The position numbers and the translations under genes were made by a program. This document shows, in pieces, positions 24,128-33,306 of a DNA stretch of 39,708 nt. The notes under the pieces were generated by a model. That model worked only from the letters and a program-made list of their open reading frames with translations. It was not told where the DNA came from and ran no database searches. Source of the stretch: Prevotellaceae bacterium UBA6974 (GTDB lineage Bacteria; Bacteroidota; Bacteroidia; Bacteroidales; Bacteroidaceae). Each line of letters opens with the position of its first letter. Within the stretch, counting starts at the first letter, position 1. The stretch is from the NCBI GenBank assembly GCA_002450165.1, contig DJYQ01000021.1:1-39708 (forward strand). The letters are read 5' to 3'.

Positions 24128-26764
24128 TTAGAATTCCTGACCCAGAATGAAGTGGAAGTGGCTTCCGGAGAATGACATCGTATTCTGTACCTTGTCAAAG
24201 CCGTATGCCCAGTCAATTCCTATGAGTCCGACCATGGGGAGGAATATACGGGCGCCTACACCTACTGATTTCTTCAGGTCAAACGGGTTGAACTTGCCTA
24301 CTTCTGTCCAGGCGTTTCCTGCTTCGGCAAATATCAGTCCGTAAAGATTGGTACTTGCACCCAGTATGAAGGGGTAGCGGAGCTCGGCACTGAAGCGTGC
24401 GTATGCGTATCCCATCTGTCCGTTGGGTGTTAGGGAGCCGTTGTCGTAGCCGCGCAGACCTACTGTCTCGGTACTGTATATGCTGCCTGCTCCCGTTGTT
24501 CCGTCACCGCCCATGTAGTATGTCTGGAAGGGTGATTTCTTGTATTTGTTATAATGTCCCAGCAGTCCTATCTCGGTACGGGTCATGAGTACAAAGCATT
24601 TGCTCTTGCTGCTGAGAGCGTGGAATGTACGTGCTTTGAATTTCCACTTGTGGTATTCTATCCACTGGTATTTTTGCTGCATTTCCTTCTGGTATGTAGG
24701 ACTTGTCGGATCGTTGGCCAGATGCTCGTAATCCTTGCCATCCCACAGTGAGAAGGGGGGCGTCAATGATACTGAGAGCTGGATTTCCGAACCGCTACGA
24801 GGGTATATCTGGTTGTCGGTGCTGCTGCGGGCAAGCATTAGCCTTAATGCCAGATCGTTGCAGTTGCCATTGGTCATGAGCGAGAAGTATGCCCAGTCCT
24901 TCATCATATAACGGGTGTATGAAAGGTCCATGCTGAACTGGAAATAGTCATCGGGCCATCTGAGGCGTTTACCCCAACCTACCGAGAAGCCGAATTGCTG
25001 GATATACTTGTCAGGGTCGTAATAGTTGTCGTAATAGTTGCCATAACCGTAACCGCCGTATCCATAGTTGTTGTAGTAGTTGTTATAGTATGCGGTATTG
25101 TAGTAGTTGGAACTTACGTCTGTCTGCCTGTAATAGAATGCGTTGAAGCTGAAGGTGTTGGGACGCTTGCCACCAAACCATGGATTCATGTAGGATATGG
25201 AGTATTGCTGATAGTAAGAGCCGTTGGTTTGTGCGCTGATGCTGAAGGTCTCGCCATTGCCCTGTGGCATTATGCCTCGGCGCATGCCACCTTTCTTGAA
25301 GAGGTTGGCAAGACAGAAATTGGCAAATTTCAATCCAATCTTGCCGATTACGCCGGTCTGCCCGTAACCGAGAGAGAATTCTATCTGGTCGTTACTCTTA
25401 GGTTCCAAGCCCCATCCCAGGTCCACGGTGCCGTTGGCTCTGTCCGGTTGTATGTCGTACTTGATGCTCTCGGGATTGAAATGACCCATCGAACCGATTT
25501 CGCGGTACGAGCGTTCGAGTGCTTCCTTGGAGAAGAGGTCTCCAGGTTTGTTTCTGAGCTCGCGACGGACGACATTCTCGTACACACGATCGTTGCCTGT
25601 TATCTTTACGTGGCTGATACGTGCCTGCGGACCTTCGCTGATGCGCATCTCCAGGTCTATGCTATCCCCGACGATATTGATCTCGACAGGATCCAGCGAA
25701 CAGAATACATAGCCGTTGTTGTAATATTTGTTGCCCACGGCGTCGTAGTCGGCAGTCAGGCGTTTCTTCAGCAATGTCTGGTTATAGACATCGCCTTTCT
25801 TCATATTGAGTATCTGATTCAGCACGTTTGTGTTGTAAACGGTGTTGCCGACCCAGTTCACGTTACGCAGATAGTATCGCTGTCCTTCCTCGACATAGAT
25901 TTTGATATCTACGTTCTTGTCGTTGACACTCTTTACCGTATCTGCAACTATAAGTGCATCGCGGTAACCAAGTTCGGCGTAGTATTCCTGCAGGTTGTTC
26001 TTTGCCTCCTGGTACTTTGCGTCAATGAACTTGTGCTTGCGGAACCAGTTGCGGATACCGCGCTTCTCGCGTATGGTCTTCAGTACACCCTTGGAGAACC
26101 AGCCGCCCTTGAGCTTGCTGTTCTTGATTACGGTATTGCCTATCACATCGATTCTGCGAATTACAATCTTGCCCTTCTTGTCGATATTGACATCCACGAT
26201 AACCTTGTCGGGTGCTGCGGGGTCGTCGTGACGGAGTATCTCTACCTCGGCATTTTTGAAGCCCTTTTCGTCAAAATAGCGTTTTGCCAGTATCTTGGCT
26301 CGGTCTATCATGTTGGGTGTCAACTGATTGTCCTTGAGCAAACCCATTTTGTCCTGCAAATCATTCTTCTCGCTCTTGCGCACACCGTTGAAGTTGATTT
26401 GTGATATTCGCGGACGTGGGGCAAGACGGATATGCAGGTAGGCTGAATCGCGGACGATGGAGTCAACGGCAACGGATACGTTAGAGAAAAGTCCGTTTTT
26501 CCAATAGCGCTTGATTGCCTTTGTAATCTCTTCACCGGGAATAGAGATATAGTCGCCGACGCTAATACCTGACAGGCGTATCAGCAGGCTTTCGTCATAA
26601 TTGGGAATACCTTCGACAGCAATGTGCTTGACAGCGACACGTCGGGGGGTACGGCTATAGTCGATTGCAACCGTAGTGTCCTTGTCGGCATATTGTGCCA
26701 TGAGAGGCGCTGCGACGAACCACATGATGGTCGCAAGAGCTATATGGTATATCTTATTCTTCAT
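24128..26764 (-). CDS. bamA: BamA outer membrane protein assembly factor
   Basis: An 878-residue protein with a signal peptide (cleavage after APLMA). Residues about 45-475 contain repeated POTRA domains (VKHIAVEGIPNYDESLL, ISQINFNGVRKSEKND, IRRIDVIGNTVIKNSK, YYLRNVNWVGNTVYNTN, ISHVKITGNDRVYENV), five by count. The Omp85 barrel follows, with the surface motif RGYDNGSLTP and the lid-loop type GLIGIDWAYGFD, ending in Phe. It inserts barrel proteins into the outer membrane. Residues about 549-585 are a Tyr/Asn/Gly-rich insertion. The gene overlaps uppS by 11 nt and is followed by its Skp partners. Confidence 0.96.
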   Translation of the reverse strand: MKNKIYHIALATIMWFVAAPLMAQYADKDTTVAIDYSRTPRRVAVKHIAVEGIPNYDESLLIRLSGISVGDYISIPGEEITKAIKRYWKNGLFSNVSVAVDSIVRDSAYLHIRLAPRPRISQINFNGVRKSEKNDLQDKMGLLKDNQLTPNMIDRAKILAKRYFDEKGFKNAEVEILRHDDPAAPDKVIVDVNIDKKGKIVIRRIDVIGNTVIKNSKLKGGWFSKGVLKTIREKRGIRNWFRKHKFIDAKYQEAKNNLQEYYAELGYRDALIVADTVKSVNDKNVDIKIYVEEGQRYYLRNVNWVGNTVYNTNVLNQILNMKKGDVYNQTLLKKRLTADYDAVGNKYYNNGYVFCSLDPVEINIVGDSIDLEMRISEGPQARISHVKITGNDRVYENVVRRELRNKPGDLFSKEALERSYREIGSMGHFNPESIKYDIQPDRANGTVDLGWGLEPKSNDQIEFSLGYGQTGVIGKIGLKFANFCLANLFKKGGMRRGIMPQGNGETFSISAQTNGSYYQQYSISYMNPWFGGKRPNTFSFNAFYYRQTDVSSNYYNTAYYNNYYNNYGYGGYGYGNYYDNYYDPDKYIQQFGFSVGWGKRLRWPDDYFQFSMDLSYTRYMMKDWAYFSLMTNGNCNDLALRLMLARSSTDNQIYPRSGSEIQLSVSLTPPFSLWDGKDYEHLANDPTSPTYQKEMQQKYQWIEYHKWKFKARTFHALSSKSKCFVLMTRTEIGLLGHYNKYKKSPFQTYYMGGDGTTGAGSIYSTETVGLRGYDNGSLTPNGQMGYAYARFSAELRYPFILGASTNLYGLIFAEAGNAWTEVGKFNPFDLKKSVGVGARIFLPMVGLIGIDWAYGFDKVQNTMSFSGSHFHFILGQEF

Positions 26765-27488
26765 CTGTTACTTGTTCTCCTGTTTTGCCAAAGCGACGCT
26801 GCCTTTGCTGGTAGGCTATGATGGCGCGATGCAGGGACTCGACGGTGAAATCGGGCCAAAATTCGTCTGTAAAATAAAATTCAGTGTATGCGCATTGCCA
26901 TAGCAGGTAATTGCTGATTCGCAACTCGCCTCCAGTTCGTATCAGCAAATCGGGATCTGGTATGAAACTGGTGGTCAGGTGACGTGAGATGCAATTCTCG
27001 TCGATATCTTCAGCTTTTAGTTTGCCACTCCTCACCTCGTCTGCTATAAGTTGTGCAGCCCTGGTAATCTCCCAGCGACTGCTGTAGCTCAGGGCAACAA
27101 CCATGGTCATGCCTGTGTTTGCCGATGTACGGTCAATACAGCTCTGCAGGCATTTCCTTATATTGTCTGACAGTCTGCTCATGTCGCCAATTACGAGGAA
27201 ACGTACGTTGTTCTTCATGAATATCTCGTCCTCCAGATTGGCAAGGATGAGGTTCATAAGTGCCTCTATCTCGGGCATTGGACGATTCCAGTTCTCGGTA
27301 CTGAAGGCATATACTGACAAATATTTGACACCAAGGCGTACGGCTTCTTCGGTTATTACCTTGACATTGGCGACACCTTCTACGTGACCTGCCGTCCGAG
27401 GCTGTCCCTTGGCTTGTGCCCAGCGGCCGTTACCATCCATTATAATGGAGATGTGTGCCGGTATGTGATTATAATCTAATTGTTGCAT
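26754..27488 (-). CDS. uppS: Isoprenyl (undecaprenyl) diphosphate synthase
   Basis: A 244-residue cis-prenyltransferase. It has the N-terminal catalytic motif IIMDGNGRWA (D18 binds Mg and the allylic substrate), YAFSTENWNRP, and the C-terminal DLLIRTGGELRISNYLLWQCAYTEFYF. It makes the C55 lipid carrier for cell wall and O-antigen synthesis. Its 3' end overlaps bamA and its 5' end overlaps the DUF6089 gene by 13 nt, so the block is one transcription unit. Confidence 0.96.
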   Translation of the reverse strand: MQQLDYNHIPAHISIIMDGNGRWAQAKGQPRTAGHVEGVANVKVITEEAVRLGVKYLSVYAFSTENWNRPMPEIEALMNLILANLEDEIFMKNNVRFLVIGDMSRLSDNIRKCLQSCIDRTSANTGMTMVVALSYSSRWEITRAAQLIADEVRSGKLKAEDIDENCISRHLTTSFIPDPDLLIRTGGELRISNYLLWQCAYTEFYFTDEFWPDFTVESLHRAIIAYQQRQRRFGKTGEQVTDEE

Positions 27489-28159
27489 TTTCTCAGTTTA
27501 GGACTTATGTCGTATGATAGTGACAGCATAAAGAAGCTGTAGGCATCCTTGTTCTTGATGCCCGAGCTATTGATGTAGTACGGGTCAGAAAGGCCGTCCA
27601 GCTTGTCGGTGGTACTGAAATGTACTGACCATTCGAACGTCAGGTTTAGGCGTGGTTTCACTTTGTATTTGATGCCTCCACCAACGGGAAAGTTCACACC
27701 AAAGCAGCTACCGTCAGGTATAATGCCTATTGTTAGGCCAAAGCCCAGTAGCAAGTATGGGGTAATTCGGGAGAGTTTCTTGTAGCCAGGGCCCATACCA
27801 TAGCCCCAGAAATTCAGTTCGAACTGTGTTCCCAAATCCAATACGTTGCCCTTGAACTGCACGTCCAGAGGTTCTGCTACGGAACCTGATTCACGAGGGA
27901 AGTAGTACCCCTTGGTGGTGCCGCTGAAACGACCAAAGGACAGACTGGTTTTCAATGCCATGCGGGGATTGAAGTTGCGACGTAGGTTTATGGCTGCCAT
28001 AACACTGCTGCCTCGCAGCGGCGTGCTGTTGGCATCTCCCAGGTAATAGCACAGACCCAGCGAGCCACCGATATCCATCTTGTATTCCAAATCATCACCT
28101 GCACAGACAGATGTCATGATGAATACGGACAGAATAAAACCCAGGATTCTCTTTACCAT
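27476..28159 (-). CDS. DUF6089-type outer membrane beta-barrel protein
   Basis: I place the start at 28159, giving the signal peptide MVKRILGFILSVFIMTSVCAG; the longer frame to 28210 would overlap the preceding gene and has no signal in its first 17 residues. The mature protein of about 205 residues is beta-rich and glycine-rich (IGGSLGLCYYLGDANS, TPYLLLGFGLTIGI, RLNLTFEWSVHFSTTDKLDGL, FMLSLSYDI), typical of small porin-like barrels. Genes of this family sit next to uppS-bamA in Bacteroidales. Function is unknown; an envelope role is inferred from linkage. Confidence 0.8.
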   Translation of the reverse strand: MVKRILGFILSVFIMTSVCAGDDLEYKMDIGGSLGLCYYLGDANSTPLRGSSVMAAINLRRNFNPRMALKTSLSFGRFSGTTKGYYFPRESGSVAEPLDVQFKGNVLDLGTQFELNFWGYGMGPGYKKLSRITPYLLLGFGLTIGIIPDGSCFGVNFPVGGGIKYKVKPRLNLTFEWSVHFSTTDKLDGLSDPYYINSSGIKNKDAYSFFMLSLSYDISPKLRKCNN

Positions 28160-28172
28160 TTGTTTATCTGTC

Positions 28173-29627
28173 TTATTGTCTGTCGAATCCAAGTTTGTTA
28201 AGGCGGCCACGGTATATCTTGCCGTCCACGGCTAACCACAGGAAATTGTCATTGTCCACAATCCAGCAGATGCGGTTACCTGTACCAAGATTTGCAGGCA
28301 GGTTGATATTGCCAGTTATGCGCCATGTGAGTCCGTTGTCCTCGCTTTCGTAAATCCCCTCGAGGCTCTTGTCGGGATTGTACGGATTTTCCCCGCCTAT
28401 TGCCATCAGTTTATCGTTGTAATATACCAACTGCAGGTTTTTGAGCATGGGCATTTGCCACAAATCGTCCCAAGTACGGGAATACATCATCCATTCCTCG
28501 TCATTTTCGTTGTGTATGAGTTGCTCCTTACCTTCATTGTCAAAATGTGACCATGCCTTGCTCCAAACAATGGCGTCCATTGGGAGGTGATTGTCATCAT
28601 CCGGAGTATAGCCCATCAAGACTGCGCGATGCTGTGCTACATTCTGGGCATAGTGTACAAATGCGAGGTTCTCGCATGGCAGCAAATCCTGAAGGTCGTC
28701 CAGTTCGTTTTCGAGCCAATCTGTGGTATTCCAACTGGGCTGGTCAAGACGGGCACTGAAGACTGTGCCGTTCTTCAATGCATACAGGAGGTATTCGGAT
28801 GTTCCCAGCAGTCTTGCACCCTCCAGGGTTCCGACTTGTGACCACTGGATACCATCGGTACTCTTGTAAATATTGCCATCAGTGGTATTTACGTACAACG
28901 CATCGCTGCTATTTACAAGGGTCATTACGTCCGTCTTGTCGGGAAGGCTGGGACATGACTGTATTGTCCATTGGCCGGTATTGGTTGCCCGATGAGTATA
29001 AGCAACAATATTACCACAGTCGTTTACGAGGGCTATGACACCATTGGGTGTAGTAGCCATTCGCATTGGATTTGTTCCGCTCAATCCTGTGTGTGTGGGC
29101 ATTATATTCCACACCAGTTCGTTTCCGTCCTGAAGATGGATGTTGACTTTGAGCGTATAGATACGCTTGTCACCATTTACTGCAGAAACCCTCATTAGCA
29201 GTGGCGCCCGCAAATCCAAACTGTCACCTGAGTTGAAGGTGGTCCATTCATCCTCCTCGAATGTATCTGATTTGCGCCATTCTATATGGCTGCCGGTGAA
29301 CATGATATACATCGGCACTTTGGATAAATCTGTGTTTTTGACTACGGAATCGCGATTCTGCACGAACAGGAGTTTTTGGTCAATCGTCAGGTATTTGTTG
29401 TCTGGGACGTATGTTGTGTAATAGGTACTGTCCGTAACACCATCGGATGCCTTTACAACATGGGGGATTCTGAGGTTGCCGAAATAGCAAGATGAGATAT
29501 AGCAGGCATCATTTGTCGCTGTTGTGGAATTGTTGCTGTCTCCATTATAGGTTTCGGAAGAGCAACCGGTCAGTATCACGGATGCGGCAACTATGAACAA
29601 TACTCCGACAAAGAGCCTTAAATACAT
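28173..29627 (-). CDS. DUF6242-type lipoprotein with a beta-propeller-like region
   Basis: The start at 29627 yields a clean lipoprotein signal (MYLRLFVGVLFIVAASVILTGC). An ATG at 29648 is also possible, but the ATG at 29693 lies upstream of the likely promoter. Residues about 30-190 form an N-terminal beta-domain. After it come repeats of the sialidase/BNR type (NIYKSTDGIQWSQVG, IYESEDNGLTWRITGN), suggesting a propeller. Such proteins are found beside the DUF6089-uppS-bamA cluster in Bacteroidales. The cellular role is unknown. It is the first gene of this envelope block. Confidence 0.75.
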   Translation of the reverse strand: MYLRLFVGVLFIVAASVILTGCSSETYNGDSNNSTTATNDACYISSCYFGNLRIPHVVKASDGVTDSTYYTTYVPDNKYLTIDQKLLFVQNRDSVVKNTDLSKVPMYIMFTGSHIEWRKSDTFEEDEWTTFNSGDSLDLRAPLLMRVSAVNGDKRIYTLKVNIHLQDGNELVWNIMPTHTGLSGTNPMRMATTPNGVIALVNDCGNIVAYTHRATNTGQWTIQSCPSLPDKTDVMTLVNSSDALYVNTTDGNIYKSTDGIQWSQVGTLEGARLLGTSEYLLYALKNGTVFSARLDQPSWNTTDWLENELDDLQDLLPCENLAFVHYAQNVAQHRAVLMGYTPDDDNHLPMDAIVWSKAWSHFDNEGKEQLIHNENDEEWMMYSRTWDDLWQMPMLKNLQLVYYNDKLMAIGGENPYNPDKSLEGIYESEDNGLTWRITGNINLPANLGTGNRICWIVDNDNFLWLAVDGKIYRGRLNKLGFDRQ

Positions 29628-29670
29628 GACTTTAGCGTTTGTGTACATATATGTGTGCGCTTTTGGCCTA

Positions 29671-29704
29671 CAAATGTACAGGAAATATTTCAAAAGACGG
29701 CAAA
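29671..29704 (-). promoter_or_regulatory. Promoter of the DUF6242-uppS-bamA block
   Basis: On the minus strand, TTTG (29704-29701), a 22-nt spacer and TACATTTG (29678-29671) form a Bacteroidetes promoter with slightly long spacing. It lies just after the ribD stop and about 20-40 nt before the usable start codons of the lipoprotein gene. Confidence 0.65.
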
Positions 29705-29711
29705 AATGCTA

Positions 29712-30749
29712 CTATTGAGATTGTGAATTAAGTAAAATTAGCACTTTATGTCCGTCTATCATCATTTCTCTTACTATTTTTGCTGATTTCAATATTGGGG
29801 CATAAGTTATCCGACTGTCGTCTGAACCAGTCTGGCTGAGTGCTTCCGTAGTGCCGTATTCGACCCTTGCCTCGTCCCATAATCCCTCGTTTATAAAACT
29901 TTCCAAAAGCTTCTTTCCGCCCTCGACCATCAGGTGCTGAATACCACGCCTGTGCAAGTCGTACATAATTTCGCCCAGTATCTGGTTTTTGTACACTATT
30001 GTCTCGGGGCCGGACGTTAACATTCTCAAATCCTTGCCCAACCGTCCGTGACGGTCAATCGTAATACGAATGGGCGAGGGACCGTCCCATAGCCTTGCAG
30101 TCAGTTCTGGGTTGTCATCAAGAGCAGTTTCCGTACCAATCATAATGGCCTGTACTCTGGTTCTTAACCTATGTACCAGCATCTGATTCATCAGTGTGGA
30201 AATCCTTAAAACCTGAGTATTGGTTTGCCCTACGTCACAAACTGTTTTCCTGATGCCTATGATACCATCGGAACTCTGTGCCCATTTGAGTGTTATGAAG
30301 GGACGTCTCATCCGATGAAATGTGAGAAAACTATTATTTAAAGCCTCGCATTCATCCTTAAGCACACCAACTTTGACCTCGATTCCAGCGTGTCTGATTC
30401 GTTCTATTCCCTGCCCGTTTACATTTTGATTGGGATCCTGCATTCCAACAACAACGCGTTCAAATCCCTTGTCTATTATCAAGTCGCAGCATGGAGGTGT
30501 CTTACCCCAATGTGAGCAGGGTTCCAAAGTTACGTATATGGTGCTTTTACTGAGCAGTTGGCTGTCTTGCACGCTGTTGATGGCGTTGACCTCGGCATGA
30601 GGGCCACCGTACTTGCGATGGTAGCCTTCGCCTATGATTTTTCCGTCGTACACTATTACAGCACCTACCATAGGGTTAGGTGCAGCTCCAGCTTCACCGC
30701 ATCTGGCTATCTGGATGGCTCTCTTCATGAATATTTCGTCCTGATTCAT
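29712..30749 (-). CDS. ribD: Bifunctional riboflavin biosynthesis deaminase/reductase
   Basis: The start at 30749 (MNQDEIFMKRAIQIA) fits the family; the upstream extension has no similarity. The N-terminal deaminase domain carries the zinc ligands HAE (H51, E53) and PCSHWGKTPPC (C78, C87). The reductase domain begins about residue 150 (FITLKWAQSSDGIIG) and contains MVEGGKKLLESFINEGLWDE. It converts the pyrimidine product of GTP cyclohydrolase II by deamination and NADPH reduction in the riboflavin pathway. It is transcribed divergently from prmC with only 57 nt between start codons. Confidence 0.95.
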   Translation of the reverse strand: MNQDEIFMKRAIQIARCGEAGAAPNPMVGAVIVYDGKIIGEGYHRKYGGPHAEVNAINSVQDSQLLSKSTIYVTLEPCSHWGKTPPCCDLIIDKGFERVVVGMQDPNQNVNGQGIERIRHAGIEVKVGVLKDECEALNNSFLTFHRMRRPFITLKWAQSSDGIIGIRKTVCDVGQTNTQVLRISTLMNQMLVHRLRTRVQAIMIGTETALDDNPELTARLWDGPSPIRITIDRHGRLGKDLRMLTSGPETIVYKNQILGEIMYDLHRRGIQHLMVEGGKKLLESFINEGLWDEARVEYGTTEALSQTGSDDSRITYAPILKSAKIVREMMIDGHKVLILLNSQSQ

Positions 30750-30791
30750 AAACTTTAAGCATGAAATATTAGACAATATGCTAAAAAAGTG

Positions 30792-30799
30792 TACATTTG
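30792..30799 (+). promoter_or_regulatory. Candidate -7 box of prmC
   Basis: TACATTTG matches TAnnTTTG and ends 7 nt before the ATG at 30807. This rules against the in-frame ATG at 30789 and implies a leader of only a few nucleotides. Confidence 0.55.
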
Positions 30800-30806
30800 C
30801 ACTACC

Positions 30807-31649
30807 ATGAATTGCAGACGTCAACTAGAGCGACATTTTGGAACACGCGAGGGTAATGCCCTGTATCGTGCCGTTATGGAGGATTGTTTCAACCTGTCGC
30901 AAACAGATGTCCTTTTAGGCAAAGATACTGAAATTTCCCAATCCGACAAATTACGGCTGAAAGAAATTACCTGTCTGTTGCTGAAAAATGTTCCCTTACA
31001 ATATATTTTGGGCTATACGAACTTTTGCGGACACAGATTTGTCGTGCGCAGAGGATGTTTGATACCTCGTCCCGAAACAGAATGGCTGGTCAGGGAGATC
31101 TTATTGATTAGGGAAGGTCGTTCTACTTCCTGTCCTGGGAATCAAACCATTGATACGGTATTGGATATTGGCACAGGTAGCGGTTGCATTGCCATAAGTC
31201 TGGCTTTGCATGGTTTTAGAGTCACAGCAACGGATATATCAGCCGAGGCATTGGAAATAGCTCGGCAGAATGCAGATAAGCTGGGCGCCGATATTGATTT
31301 CGTCAATGAAAATATTTTGCATCCCCAGGAGACTTGCAGGTGCTGGGATGTAATAGTCAGCAATCCGCCGTATGTGATGCCGAGAGAAATAGAGCACATG
31401 GATCATAATGTACTGGATTATGAGCCACATTTAGCCCTGTTTGCTCCTGCAGATGACCCATTGCTGTTCTATCGTCATATTTCGCAGTATGCGCTGCAAC
31501 ACTTAAACCCTGAGGGCTGGCTGTTGTTTGAAATAAATCACCTGCTCTCTGATGAAACTGCCAATTTGGTTAAAAAGACAGGATTTAGGGACGTTTGTAT
31601 AAAAAATGACATTTATGAGAAGGGGCGTTTCCTCGTTGCTCACCTGTGA
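30807..31649 (+). CDS. prmC: Release factor N5-glutamine methyltransferase
   Basis: A 280-residue protein from the ATG at 30807. It has an N-terminal helical domain, PLQYILGYTNFCGHRF, and the SAM-binding fold with VLDIGTGSGCIAISLA. NPPY at residues 186-189 is the signature that binds the glutamine side chain. It methylates the GGQ glutamine of release factors RF1 and RF2. Its 3' end overlaps recX by 35 nt or more. Confidence 0.95.
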   Translation: MNCRRQLERHFGTREGNALYRAVMEDCFNLSQTDVLLGKDTEISQSDKLRLKEITCLLLKNVPLQYILGYTNFCGHRFVVRRGCLIPRPETEWLVREILLIREGRSTSCPGNQTIDTVLDIGTGSGCIAISLALHGFRVTATDISAEALEIARQNADKLGADIDFVNENILHPQETCRCWDVIVSNPPYVMPREIEHMDHNVLDYEPHLALFAPADDPLLFYRHISQYALQHLNPEGWLLFEINHLLSDETANLVKKTGFRDVCIKNDIYEKGRFLVAHL

Positions 31650-32088
31650 CGAATCTTTTGAACGGGCGGCACGTCTGTGTGCCGGTAGTGAACATTGCGC
31701 ATGGGACATCAGACACAAACTGTCCCAATGGGGTGTGACCAAGACTGATACGGAAACGGTTATAGCGAGACTGTATGATGGAAACTATATCGATGATGAC
31801 CGTTATGCACGGGCATACTGTTTGGACCGTTTGCGCTTTTCGCATTGGGGCAGGATTAAAATTGCTGCAATGCTGAGGGGAATGGGGATAGCAGAAAGTT
31901 CTATACAATATGGACTTGCACAGATTGACCGGCAGGAGTACCTTGAAGTGATGGAGCATGCAATTGCACAGAAGGACAGGACATTGAATGAAACCGACCC
32001 TTGTAAAAGACGTATGAAATTGATGCGTTTTGCTGCCAGTCGCGGCTTTGAATTAGGGGATGTACATAATTTTCTGCCCGGAGACTGA
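31615..32088 (+). CDS. recX: RecX-family regulator of RecA
   Basis: About 157 residues. FERAARLCAGSEHCAWDIRHKLSQWGV and YIDDDRYARAYCLDRLRFSHWGRIKI are the repeated three-helix units of RecX, with a third, weaker unit toward the C-terminus. RecX caps or destabilises RecA filaments. The ATG at 31615 is chosen over 31606; both lie inside prmC, so the two genes are translationally linked. Any start gives the same domain. Confidence 0.88.
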   Translation: MRRGVSSLLTCDESFERAARLCAGSEHCAWDIRHKLSQWGVTKTDTETVIARLYDGNYIDDDRYARAYCLDRLRFSHWGRIKIAAMLRGMGIAESSIQYGLAQIDRQEYLEVMEHAIAQKDRTLNETDPCKRRMKLMRFAASRGFELGDVHNFLPGD

Positions 32089-32108
32089 CGCATTAAAGGA
32101 AAAAACAT

Positions 32109-32116
32109 TATATTTG
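32109..32116 (+). promoter_or_regulatory. Candidate -7 box of the pyrE operon
   Basis: TATATTTG matches TAnnTTTG, 25 nt before the pyrE ATG and 20 nt after the recX stop. The -33 element is not evident. Confidence 0.5.
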
Positions 32117-32141
32117 CATTTGCAATAAAACAAGAAACTTT

Positions 32142-32774
32142 ATGAAGACACTGGAGAAGATTTTTGCGGGGAAATTGCTCAAAGTGAAGGCTATCAAACT
32201 TCAGCCTACCAACCCTTTCACATGGGCAAGTGGTTGGCGTTCGCCGTTCTATTGTGACAATCGCAAGACATTGTCATATCCCGATTTACGCACATTTGTC
32301 AAGTTGGAAACTGCACGTCTCATCGTTGAGCGTTTCCCCGAGGCAGAGGCTGTTGCTGGAGTTGCCACAGGCGCAATTCCGCAGGGGGCTATGGTTGCCG
32401 ATACATTGGCCCTTCCGTTCGTGTATGTCCGTTCCAAGCCAAAAGATCATGGTTTGGAGAACCTGATTGAAGGTGACCTAAAACCTGGAAGCAAGGTTGT
32501 CGTTGTCGAGGATCTTATCAGCACAGGCGGAAGTAGCCTGAAGGCTGTCGAAGCGATTCGCAACTATGGCTGTGAGGTTGTCGGAATGGTTGCATCATAC
32601 ACTTACGGATTTGATGTTGCCGAAAAGGCTTTCGCTGATGCGCGAGTCAAGCTTGTGACACTTACTAATTACGAGGCCGTTGTTGCCGAAGCGCTACGCA
32701 TCGGATATATTAAGGAAAGCGATGTTGAATTACTGAACGAGTGGCGTAAAAACCCAAGTCAGTGGCAAGGATAA
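32142..32774 (+). CDS. pyrE: Orotate phosphoribosyltransferase
   Basis: A 210-residue enzyme of de novo pyrimidine synthesis, joining orotate and PRPP to OMP. It shows FTWASGWRSPFYCDNRK near the N-terminus, VAGVATGAIPQGAMVA, YVRSKPKDHG, and the PRPP-binding loop VVVVEDLISTGGSS. Full length. It leads an operon with an SRPBCC gene (20-nt gap), argH and a lipoprotein gene. Confidence 0.96.
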   Translation: MKTLEKIFAGKLLKVKAIKLQPTNPFTWASGWRSPFYCDNRKTLSYPDLRTFVKLETARLIVERFPEAEAVAGVATGAIPQGAMVADTLALPFVYVRSKPKDHGLENLIEGDLKPGSKVVVVEDLISTGGSSLKAVEAIRNYGCEVVGMVASYTYGFDVAEKAFADARVKLVTLTNYEAVVAEALRIGYIKESDVELLNEWRKNPSQWQG

Positions 32775-32794
32775 ATAAATAAATAACTATTGTT

Positions 32795-33283
32795 ATGGAA
32801 AAATATGAAAGCACTGTAAAGACAGTAGCCTCTCCCGTTGAGCATGTATATTCACGGATGTCCGACCTGACCAGTCTGGAATATCTGCGTCAGCGTGTTG
32901 ACGATCCCAATTTTGAAGCAATGCTCAATTCGCAGTTACCAGCCGACAAGCGACCCAATCCAGAACAGTTGGAAAAACTGCGCAACAATATACGCAAAAT
33001 GGTGCTTACCGCTGATACTATGCAGGCTCACATAGGACCCTTGGGCGATATAACACTACGTATTGTGGAAAGAACTGAACCCAAACTGGTCAAGATGGAG
33101 TTGGAGGGTGCTCCCGTACCGGTAACAATGTGGGTACAGATGTTGCCAACTGACCAAGTTTCGTCACGTATGAAAGTTACATTGGGTGCCGAACTAAACT
33201 TCTTCATCCGTAAAATGATTGAGGGTAAACTGAAACAGGGTGTCGAGGGTATTGCACAGTTCCTAAGCGCACTTCCATATTAA
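32795..33283 (+). CDS. SRPBCC (START-like) family protein
   Basis: A 162-residue cytoplasmic protein with no signal peptide. The opening YESTVKTVASPVEHVYSRMSDLTSLEYL and the ending FFIRKMIEGKLKQGVEGIAQFLSALPY, the long C-terminal helix, are typical of the SRPBCC hydrophobic-ligand-binding fold. It is regularly found between pyrE and argH in Bacteroidales. No ligand or reaction can be inferred. Confidence 0.8.
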   Translation: MEKYESTVKTVASPVEHVYSRMSDLTSLEYLRQRVDDPNFEAMLNSQLPADKRPNPEQLEKLRNNIRKMVLTADTMQAHIGPLGDITLRIVERTEPKLVKMELEGAPVPVTMWVQMLPTDQVSSRMKVTLGAELNFFIRKMIEGKLKQGVEGIAQFLSALPY

Positions 33284-33306
33284 GACACAAACATTACGGT
33301 TATCTG

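Noticed and set aside
24995..26404. 469-codon open frame on the plus strand, antisense to bamA
   Set aside because: It is Val/Ile-heavy with no domain, lies wholly inside bamA and is explained by the codon bias of that gene.
28160..28210. Longer start of the DUF6089 gene
   Set aside because: It would overlap the preceding gene and bury the signal peptide 17 residues inside.
29628..29693. Longer start of the DUF6242 lipoprotein gene
   Set aside because: The first ATG lies upstream of the TACATTTG box and places the lipoprotein signal more than 20 residues in.
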